Origin: JBBKWH01 sp037968855
GTDB lineage: Bacteria; Pseudomonadota; Gammaproteobacteria; Pseudomonadales; Moraxellaceae
Assembly (NCBI GenBank): GCA_037968855.1
Contig: JBBKWH010000050.1
Location: forward strand, 19,284 to 83,283
DNA length: 64,000 nucleotides
Direction of reading: 5' to 3'
How positions within the stretch are numbered: the stretch's first letter is position 1; every line of letters starts with the position of its first letter. The notes beneath the pieces are model-generated. The model saw nothing but the letters and a program-made list of their open reading frames with translations. It ran no database searches and was not told the origin of the DNA. Below are positions 57,622 to 64,000 of the stretch, piece after piece. Both the position numbers and the translations under genes were made by a program.

Positions 57622-59196
57622 ATGTCAAATCAACCAATCGTGCTGTACGTCGATGGTGCCTGCAAAGGCAACCCTGGCCTAGGGGGTTGGGGCGTCTACA
57701 TCGAGCATCCGGATGGCCGAACTGAAGAACATTGCGGTGGCGACAAGCAAACTACCAACAACCGAATGGAACTGACTGCTGCCCTACAAGGTCTGATCCA
57801 GACCCAAGGTGCCGCCAGTATTTTGGTTTGGACCGATTCAAGCTATGTGCAAAAAGGCATTAGTGAGTGGATTCACGGCTGGAAAAAAAAGAACTGGCGC
57901 AAAGCCGACGGCAGTGCGGTACTCAACGCCGATCTCTGGCAGCAACTCGATCAAGCCGCCCAAGGCCGCCAAATCGACTGGCGCTGGATCAAAGGACATG
58001 CCGGACATGCCGGTAACGAAAAGGCTGATCAATTGGCCAACTTAGGCACTACCCGCAGTATGTCGAAAAGCCACCCTGCCAGCAGTAGCCCCAGCCCAAA
58101 GACCATTGACGAACCCGAGCCTGTCATGTCCGGTCACACCTCAAACAACCCAAATCATGACGCCCAGCCGTCTGTTAACGACAGTACCGACTGGCTACGC
58201 AATGATCCGCTTGGCTTTGATCTTGAACATTTTGCTGATGACGACATGGAGATGGTCACATCATCAAATACTCATGCTGGCAATGACTTAAATACTCATC
58301 TGCCTGATCTTGATCCTTTTGATCTGGATCCGATCAACACCGACCCTGCCGATCACGCCATAGACTGGCAAGCCATTGATACCGCGCGCGCCGAGACACC
58401 CATCCCATCAGCGCCAATCAATACTGCATCTGTACAGCCAACAGCCAGTACATCGGCAACGAGTCCAATACAAGACAGACTCCCCCGTGCCAGTCATGGT
58501 CCACGTCAGTTGATTCTCGATACCGAGACCACCGGATTTGATCCAGCGCAAGGCGACCGAGTCATTGAGATTGGTATTATCGAAATGGTCGAGCGCAAGC
58601 TGACCGGCAACAGCATGCATGTCTATCTCAACCCGCAGCGTGCCGTGGGTGACTCAGCCGCAATTCACGGTTTAACCGATGAGTTTTTGGCCGATAAAGC
58701 CCTGTTTGACAGCATTGCCGATCAACTGATTGACTTTGTTGATGGTGCCGAGCTGATCGCGCATAACGCCAACTTCGACATGAACTTTTTAGAAGCCGAG
58801 CTACGCCGTTGTGGTCGGCCTGCCTTGGCAGATCGGGTACAAGTTACTGATACATTAGCGATGGCCAAGCGCAAACACGCTGGGCAAAAAAACTCGCTCG
58901 ACGCCTTGGTCAAACGCTACGACATCAAACCGCGTGATCGCCAATACCATGGCGCACTGCTAGATGCCGAAATTCTAGCCGATGTTTATCTAGCCATGAC
59001 TGGTGGCCAAGTCAGCCTAGACATGGGTCAAAGCGAGCTACAAACTGCCCAAAATGGTCATCGCAAACTGTATGGCCGCACCCTACGTGTGGTCAGCACA
59101 GCACCAGCAGAGCATGAATTGCATCACGCTTGGCTTGATCAAATGGAAAAAAAATCCGACACGGTGAGTATTTGGCGTGATCAAGGATTGGCTTAA
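57622..59196 (+). CDS. Fusion of RNase HI and DNA polymerase III epsilon (DnaQ)
   Basis: One open frame of 524 residues joins two replication enzymes. Residues 1-146 are RNase HI: YVDGACKGNPG (Asp11), Glu50 in NRMELTAAL, Asp72 in WTDSSYV, His126 and Asp136 in KGHAGHAGNEKAD, all intact. Residues 147-290 are a low-complexity acidic linker. Residues 295-524 are the proofreading exonuclease: LILDTETTGFD (Asp300, Glu302), AHNANFDMNFLEAEL (Asp386), YHGALLDAEILADVY (His443, Asp448). A clamp-binding-like motif QVSLDM (463-468) follows, matching the position of QTSMAF in E. coli epsilon. No internal ribosome site or stop was found that would split it. rnhA and dnaQ are normally separate neighbours. 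Confidence 0.92.
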   Translation: MSNQPIVLYVDGACKGNPGLGGWGVYIEHPDGRTEEHCGGDKQTTNNRMELTAALQGLIQTQGAASILVWTDSSYVQKGISEWIHGWKKKNWRKADGSAVLNADLWQQLDQAAQGRQIDWRWIKGHAGHAGNEKADQLANLGTTRSMSKSHPASSSPSPKTIDEPEPVMSGHTSNNPNHDAQPSVNDSTDWLRNDPLGFDLEHFADDDMEMVTSSNTHAGNDLNTHLPDLDPFDLDPINTDPADHAIDWQAIDTARAETPIPSAPINTASVQPTASTSATSPIQDRLPRASHGPRQLILDTETTGFDPAQGDRVIEIGIIEMVERKLTGNSMHVYLNPQRAVGDSAAIHGLTDEFLADKALFDSIADQLIDFVDGAELIAHNANFDMNFLEAELRRCGRPALADRVQVTDTLAMAKRKHAGQKNSLDALVKRYDIKPRDRQYHGALLDAEILADVYLAMTGGQVSLDMGQSELQTAQNGHRKLYGRTLRVVSTAPAEHELHHAWLDQMEKKSDTVSIWRDQGLA

Positions 59197-59390
59197 CACA
59201 ACGCCTAACCCCCAAAACAAGCGTGATCAACGCTAAAATCTGCTGGCACGCCTGCCGCAAAAGCATTAAGGTTAGGCAAGACTTTGCGGTGTCGATTCAC
59301 GGCAGCAGATGCAAACAGTGAACACGCCCAATCGGCACCCGATAACGAACAACAGGCCAAAGCGCCCTGATTGCTGATAGGAAGGAATCC

Positions 59391-61052
59391 ATGCCCGCAA
59401 CTCAAGATACAGCCCATCGTTTTGATGCTGCCTCACTTTATTTGGTTAAGCCAGAAATCGACACCTCACTGCATCAGGTCGAATCTGCGCTCAGTACCTT
59501 TGTTGATGACGAGCACAATACGGCTGGCTTAATGGATGCCGCCGATGCCATGCTGCAAATCTATGGCATCTTGCGCCTACTAGAACTGCACGGTGCCAGC
59601 CACCTATCAGGTGCTATGGGCCGTCTGTTGCGTGATATCGCCGAGACCCCATCACAAACCCGCGAAGACCGTCTGTCTGCCATCGGTGAAGGTTTGATGA
59701 CTCTCTCGCGCTATCTTGAGTTTGTGTTGCTGCGTGATATTCCACTGCCTCATTTGCTGCTCCCCATTACCAATACCCTCAACCAACTGGCCGGTATTCC
59801 GCCATTGCGCGAAGGGCACTTTTTGTTGCCAGCCTTACAAGAGGTGCAACTGCCCGCCGCATCAGGCACACCATCGACCCTGTCTGCCGATGAAAAAACT
59901 GCACTGACTGGTTTTTTGGCCAAGATGTATCGTTCTGGTCTGGCGGCGGTATTAACCCATCAAGCCACCGCACGCCATTACACTTTAATGCAACGCGCCA
60001 GTGCCGAAATGTCGACCTTAGCCGCTGGCAGTGACAATGAGCTATTTTGGCAAGCTGCCGCCAGCGCTGTTGATCAATTGGTCGATTGTCGCCCACTGAC
60101 CAACGGTCGCAAGCGTGTATTGGCTGCCATTGAGCGCCGTTTTGCTCATCCCGAAAAAACCAGCAGCATGGACGAACTCAGTGACGTCTTGGCCTTGGGT
60201 AGCTGCCGCGATCACGATCAAGCCACCCAGCTGCGTGAGCGCCTAAACATCAACCACCTGATTATCACTGACCAAACCAGCAACGAAATGTCTCGTTATT
60301 TGTTTGGGCCAGATGGCGAAGTGATTCATACCGTCAGTGCGCTGGTGCATGACGAAATCGCTGGGATCAAGGGCTATATCGACACTATCGCACGTGGCGA
60401 ACCGCTTGAAGGCGGCTATGCGTTGATCAGCGAGCGGATGCAAACCCTTGCACATACCCTCAGCATGCTCAACCTCGACACGGCCTCGCACGAGCTATCA
60501 GCCCATGCCACCATGCTTGGCACTTGGACCGAAGCGCCTGACCAAGACCGCCTCAACAGCCTGATGGATACCTTGCTAGGCTCCGAAAACGCCATGACCC
60601 TGCTCGACAAGTCCTACACACCCGGCACGGTCAAACTACCGCTCAACAATATGCGCATCTCGTTACATCAACTCGATGCCGCTTGTGACATGTTGATCAG
60701 CGAAAGTCGCGGTACGCTGAGTCTTGCCATGCGCTCCTTGTTGTCCTTTATCGAATCAGAAGGCGACATGCTGCACATGGAAAACGTCCCCGTGATGCTA
60801 GAGTCCGTCAGCGGTGCCATGCAGTTTTTGGATGCGCCACGTGGCCGCGATATCCTCAAAAACACCGCCTCGTACATTTCTAGCAACTTTGGTCCAGAGC
60901 ACGAATCACCGAGCATGGAACGCTTAGAGCGTCTGGCCGATGCCATCACCTGCATTGACTACTACCTCGAAAGCCTAGAAGTCAAAAAACCAGCCGGTGA
61001 GCGCCCCTTTAACATTGGCGAACGTAGCTTAGTCGAACTAGGCGCTGCCTAA
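59391..61052 (+). CDS. fimL: FimL-like type IV pilus/twitching regulator (ChpA N-terminus homologue)
   Basis: Cytoplasmic helical protein resembling FimL of Pseudomonas, which is related to the N-terminus of the chemosensory kinase ChpA and promotes twitching, cAMP and type IV pilus function without phosphotransfer. It has 553 residues (P. aeruginosa FimL about 562). The helical blocks, such as DDEHNTAGLMDAADAMLQIYG near 38 and VHDEIAGIKGYIDTIARGEPLEG near 320, resemble degenerate Hpt bundles; the C-terminal signature NIGERSLVELGAA is present. GAAGGA lies five bases before the ATG. The order fimL-nudC matches Pseudomonas (recollection). The name is a homology call by eye. Confidence 0.78.
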   Translation: MPATQDTAHRFDAASLYLVKPEIDTSLHQVESALSTFVDDEHNTAGLMDAADAMLQIYGILRLLELHGASHLSGAMGRLLRDIAETPSQTREDRLSAIGEGLMTLSRYLEFVLLRDIPLPHLLLPITNTLNQLAGIPPLREGHFLLPALQEVQLPAASGTPSTLSADEKTALTGFLAKMYRSGLAAVLTHQATARHYTLMQRASAEMSTLAAGSDNELFWQAAASAVDQLVDCRPLTNGRKRVLAAIERRFAHPEKTSSMDELSDVLALGSCRDHDQATQLRERLNINHLIITDQTSNEMSRYLFGPDGEVIHTVSALVHDEIAGIKGYIDTIARGEPLEGGYALISERMQTLAHTLSMLNLDTASHELSAHATMLGTWTEAPDQDRLNSLMDTLLGSENAMTLLDKSYTPGTVKLPLNNMRISLHQLDAACDMLISESRGTLSLAMRSLLSFIESEGDMLHMENVPVMLESVSGAMQFLDAPRGRDILKNTASYISSNFGPEHESPSMERLERLADAITCIDYYLESLEVKKPAGERPFNIGERSLVELGAA

Positions 61053-61076
61053 CTTGAGTCAATACTGAGGACACAG

Positions 61077-61850
61077 ATGATCGTTTATGGTTTGTTATTT
61101 CATGGTTCAGCCTTAGCCGTTGATGCACAGCATGAACTGCCCAAGCTAACCGAACAGCCTGACGATCTGCTGGTCAGCCAAGTCGGCAATACACGTTGGC
61201 TTGCTCGTCATATCGACGCTGACGACGTCCCCTTTGGCTATCAACTTACCCCCATGCGCAACATGCTCACCCGCTGGAATCAAACCCAGTTTGAGCGTGC
61301 CGCACGGGCGTTTCAATTGTTAGAATGGCGACGCACCCATCAGTATTGTGGCTGCTGCGGCACATCCATGCAGCGCCATCCAACGGGTGAAATGGCCCAA
61401 CTCTGCCCCAATGCCAACTGTAACCACAGCGCCTACCCGCGCATTAGCCCTTGTGTGATTGTGGCGATTCGTCGGGACGACACCTTGCTTCTGGCACGCG
61501 CCCAACGTTACACCACTCCTATGTTTAGCTTAATTGCTGGCTTTGTCGAAGTTGGCGAGACCTTAGAGCAAGCGGTGCATCGCGAAGTGCTCGAAGAAGT
61601 CGGCATCCACATCACCAACCTGCAATACATCAACAGTCAGCCGTGGCCCTTTCCCTCTAATTTGATGATTGGCTACACCGCCGACTATCTAAGCGGAGAA
61701 TTGGTGTTGCAAGCAGACGAAATTGCCGAAGCTGCTTATTTTCATATTGATCAACTGCCATTGATCCCGCCTAGTGGCAGCATTGCCCATAGCTTGATTG
61801 ATCAAACCATTCAAGCGATTCGCGCCAACCAAACAGCGACATCGGTCTAA
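61077..61850 (+). CDS. nudC: NADH pyrophosphatase / NAD-capped RNA hydrolase NudC
   Basis: Hydrolyses NADH and removes NAD caps from RNA. The zinc ribbon is YCGCCGTSMQRHPT and LCPNANC near residues 91-112; the Nudix box is GFVEVGETLEQAVHREVLEE near residue 158, intact, and the NudC-specific SQPWPFPSNLM follows near 186. ATG 61077 follows GAGGA by five bases. 257 residues is normal. The TAA overlaps the ATG of the next gene by one base. Confidence 0.95.
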   Translation: MIVYGLLFHGSALAVDAQHELPKLTEQPDDLLVSQVGNTRWLARHIDADDVPFGYQLTPMRNMLTRWNQTQFERAARAFQLLEWRRTHQYCGCCGTSMQRHPTGEMAQLCPNANCNHSAYPRISPCVIVAIRRDDTLLLARAQRYTTPMFSLIAGFVEVGETLEQAVHREVLEEVGIHITNLQYINSQPWPFPSNLMIGYTADYLSGELVLQADEIAEAAYFHIDQLPLIPPSGSIAHSLIDQTIQAIRANQTATSV

Positions 61851-62464
61851 TGTTTGAGTTTAGCCATACTCTTGCACTGATCATCATTACTTGCGTGGTG
61901 TCGTTTGTGGCATGGCAGCAACCAGCCGTGCTCAATCGCCTGATCATGTGGCCGCCAGCGGTCGCACAACGCGGTCAAGTGGATCGCTTTATCACCCATG
62001 GTTTTATCCATGCGGATGGCATGCACCTGCTGTTTAATATGTTTACCCTGTTCTTTTTTGGTCGAGTGATCGAAAACTTTTATCGGCCTTATCTGGGCGG
62101 TATGGGCTTTGCGCTGTTTTATGTCTCGGCGATTGTGGTGGCCATGTTGCCGAGTTATTGGGATCACAAAAACGACGCCAACTACTTTAGCCTTGGCGCA
62201 TCCGGCGCGGTGTCTGCGGTGTTGTTTGCGTTTATTTTGTTTGCGCCGTGGTCGACCATTTATGTGTTTTTTATCCCCATGCCAGCCATTATCTTTGCGG
62301 TGCTGTATACCGCGTATAGCATTTGGTCGAGTCAGCGTGGCCGCGATAACATTAACCACAGCGCCCATTTATGGGGTGCGGCCTACGGCATTGCCGTGAC
62401 CTTGCTGATTGAGCCAAGCTTGATCTCACGCTTTATGCAAAAATTGTTGCATCCGGTGTGGTGA
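61850..62464 (+). CDS. Rhomboid-family intramembrane serine protease
   Basis: Six-helix membrane protein of 204 residues. Catalytic serine in SLGASGAVSAVLF near residue 118 and catalytic histidine in NINHSAHLWGAAYG near 169-178, with the HADGMHLLFNMF oxyanion region near 55-66, so the dyad is intact. It has only six helices, without a cytoplasmic domain. Translationally coupled to nudC through the TAATG overlap. Substrates unknown. Confidence 0.88.
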   Translation: MFEFSHTLALIIITCVVSFVAWQQPAVLNRLIMWPPAVAQRGQVDRFITHGFIHADGMHLLFNMFTLFFFGRVIENFYRPYLGGMGFALFYVSAIVVAMLPSYWDHKNDANYFSLGASGAVSAVLFAFILFAPWSTIYVFFIPMPAIIFAVLYTAYSIWSSQRGRDNINHSAHLWGAAYGIAVTLLIEPSLISRFMQKLLHPVW

Positions 62465-62629
62465 CGCCTTTGGCAACCCAACAGTCCAATTGATTTTATT
62501 CAGCGTTCACTGATTGACAGACTAACCATCAATTATCAGAAAAAATAATTCTTAAAATAAAAACTATCAATTTTTAAAATAAGCGAATTTTGCATACGCT
62601 GTGATCTCTAGATGCGATGAGAGAACAAC
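62465..62629. other. Intergenic region before the ferredoxin gene
   Basis: AT-rich region of 165 bases. It contains TTGACA at 62514-62519 but no matching -10 at consensus spacing was found. No other structure was seen. Confidence 0.45.
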
Positions 62630-62956
62630 ATGACTTACGTCGTCACCGACGCCTGTATTGCCTGCAAATACACCGACTGCGTCGAAGTATGCCCAACCGA
62701 TGCCTTTTATGAAGGGCCAAACTTTTTGGTTATCAATCCTGATGAATGTATTCATTGCAATCTTTGTGTTGCCGAATGCCCAGTCGGTGCGATTTTTGAT
62801 GAAGATGATTTAACGGCTGAACAACTGCCTTTTTTGGCCTTAAATCAGCAGTTATCACAACAATGGTCCAATATCAGCCGTGCAAAAGCACCTTTGGCCG
62901 ATGCTGAACACTACCGACTGATGGCAAATAAACTCGACTTACTTCAGATCGACTAG
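62630..62956 (+). CDS. fdxA: 7Fe ferredoxin (FdxA type)
   Basis: Small electron carrier of the 3Fe-4S/4Fe-4S type. The first cluster is [20 protein letters not shown] near residue 9, with the extra cysteine spacing typical of 7Fe ferredoxins, and the second is [16 protein letters not shown] near 40. 108 residues is the usual length, including a C-terminal helix. GAGAG lies seven bases before the ATG. Monocistronic. Confidence 0.93.
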   Translation: MTYVVTDACIACKYTDCVEVCPTDAFYEGPNFLVINPDECIHCNLCVAECPVGAIFDEDDLTAEQLPFLALNQQLSQQWSNISRAKAPLADAEHYRLMANKLDLLQID

Positions 62957-63003
62957 CAACCCATACGCCTTGTGTTTCAAGCAATGCAGTGATGCGTAAC
63001 ATC

Positions 63004-63034
63004 CGCTTGATCCTGCCTGAGCGCAGATCAAGCG
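63004..63034. repeat. Inverted repeat between fdxA and metH
   Basis: CGCTTGATC (63004-63012) and GATCAAGCG (63026-63034) form a perfect 9-base stem with a 13-base loop. It could be a fdxA terminator without a strong U-tract or a regulatory site for metH. Confidence 0.5.
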
Positions 63035-63242
63035 CGAATCAATTCAAAAACCAATCACGCTCACCGCAACATGAACCCCGCTCACCCTCACACGCATTTT
63101 CGTCAATCCCGCTGTTGCCTAGACTCTGCTAAACTACGCGGTTTGATACGGTTCGCGGTTGATTGCGTCTGGTCGCTGCTTGCTTGAGCCGTTGATTGTT
63201 TTTGATTTGTTTGCTGACCTTTTTGTTTGGAAGCCCTAGCCC

Positions 63243-64000
63243 ATGTTAACGAAATCACCTGTGATTGCCCAATTACGCGATCTGTTGTCGCGTCGCATCC
63301 TGATTATCGACGGGGCGATGGGCACCATGATCCAACGCCACAAGCTCGAAGAAGCCGACTATCGTGGTGAGCGTTTTGCCGACTTTGAACACGATGTTAA
63401 AGGCAACAACGACCTGTTGGTGCTGACTCAGCCAGAGATCATCAAAGGCATTCATTGTCAGTACCTCGAAGCAGGTGCCGACATTATCGAGACCAACAGT
63501 TTTAACGGCACGCAAGTCTCGATGGCCGACTATCACATGGAGCATTTGGTCACAGAAATCAACCGCGAAGCCGCCCGCCTAGCACGCCAAGCCTGTGACG
63601 AGTACACCGCCAAAAATCCAGACAAACCACGCTTTGTCGCCGGTGTACTTGGGCCAACCTCGCGTACCTGCTCTATCTCGCCAAACGTCAACGATCCGGC
63701 CTATCGCAACGTGACCTTTGACTTATTGGTCGAAAACTATACCGAAGCCACCCACGCCTTAATCGATGGCGGCGCGGATATTATTTTGATCGAAACCGTG
63801 TTCGATACGCTGAACTGTAAAGCCGCGATTTTTGCGGTACAGGGCGTGTTTGAAGCCTTGGGCCGTGAACTGCCGATAATGATTTCTGGCACGATCACCG
63901 ACGCCTCTGGCCGTACCCTATCTGGTCAAACTGCCGAAGCCTTTTGGAACTCGGTTAGCCACGGCAACTTGTTATCGATTGGCTTTAACTGTGCGCTCGG
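63243..64000 (+). CDS. metH: Cobalamin-dependent methionine synthase (partial, 3' end beyond right edge)
   Basis: Transfers the methyl group of 5-methyltetrahydrofolate to homocysteine via cobalamin. The 252 visible codons are the N-terminal homocysteine-binding barrel: [19 protein letters not shown] near residue 19, [17 protein letters not shown] near 78 and [20 protein letters not shown] near 138. The frame is open to the end of the window. GGAAG lies about ten bases before the ATG. No cobalamin riboswitch is evident in the 286 bases upstream. Confidence 0.95.
   Translation, partial: MLTKSPVIAQLRDLLSRRILIIDGAMGTMIQRHKLEEADYRGERFADFEHDVKGNNDLLVLTQPEIIKGIHCQYLEAGADIIETNSFNGTQVSMADYHMEHLVTEINREAARLARQACDEYTAKNPDKPRFVAGVLGPTSRTCSISPNVNDPAYRNVTFDLLVENYTEATHALIDGGADIILIETVFDTLNCKAAIFAVQGVFEALGRELPIMISGTITDASGRTLSGQTAEAFWNSVSHGNLLSIGFNCAL

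Noticed and set aside
57622..59196. Two separate genes rnhA and dnaQ
   Set aside because: No stop codon or ribosome site separates the domains; ATGs at residues 147 and 169 lack Shine-Dalgarno sequences, so a fusion is the simpler reading.
62957..63242. Cobalamin riboswitch before metH
   Set aside because: No B12 box or the expected multi-stem layout was found by eye; only a simple hairpin is present.

Overview
The window is a dense, gene-rich chromosome segment of a gammaproteobacterium in the Pseudomonadales, most like Moraxellaceae. The evidence is the gene order smc-zipA-ligA behind a GntR-type gene, an Smc/ScpAB condensin (no MukBEF genes are seen in this window), a roughly 530-residue isocitrate lyase, and a yej-mltD-RNase H-dnaQ-fimL-nudC neighbourhood that, from memory, resembles one in Pseudomonas aeruginosa. 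Base composition is near 50% GC throughout. I see no tRNA, rRNA, insertion sequence, prophage or CRISPR array; nearly everything looks like core genome. The genus cannot be fixed from the sequence alone.

Layout. 1-3290 (minus): fatty-acid/phospholipid operon yceD-rpmF-plsX-fabD-fabG (fabG cut by the window edge), apparently expressed from a sigma70-type promoter only a few bases upstream of the first start codon. 3443-8535 (plus): epmC, yciO-like gene, trpS, scpA-scpB-rluB. 8603-16289 (minus): GntR regulator, smc, zipA, ligA, separated from rluB by a bidirectional terminator. 16469-22336: TSUP permease, birA and coaX (biotin ligase and pantothenate kinase, plus), then a minus-strand set of Bcr-type exporter, GFA-family protein, small membrane protein and a diguanylate cyclase. 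22530-26785 (plus): nadD-rsfS-rlmH, a DODA-type dioxygenase, a stand-alone soluble RnfB-like protein and nth. 26799-38593 (minus): OmpA-domain protein, secreted GH26 glycosidase, adk, ccmFGHI cytochrome c maturation cluster, DUF445 protein, small outer-membrane-like protein, sodium:solute symporter. 38896-41423 (plus): mrdA (PBP2) and rsmD. 41420-45087 (minus): a periplasmic-sensing GGDEF/EAL protein and a LysR regulator divergent from aceA (45230-46831, plus). 47107-48187: DUF2218 protein divergent from a PlsC-like acyltransferase. 48257-57248 (minus): mltD-yejA-yejB-yejE-yejF, linking a LysM-rich lytic transglycosylase to an oligopeptide-type ABC importer. 57622-62956 (plus): an RNase HI-DnaQ fusion, a FimL homologue, nudC, a rhomboid protease and a 7Fe-type ferredoxin; metH starts at 63243 and runs off the right edge.

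The most unusual items are the single-polypeptide RNase HI/DNA polymerase III epsilon fusion with an acidic linker, an MltD with about eight LysM repeats of which four are near-identical, strong over-representation of the palindrome TGATCA across coding and non-coding DNA, a GGDEF/EAL protein with a broken GGDEF motif but intact EAL residues behind a periplasmic substrate-binding-like sensor, and a probable leaderless start of the yceD operon.
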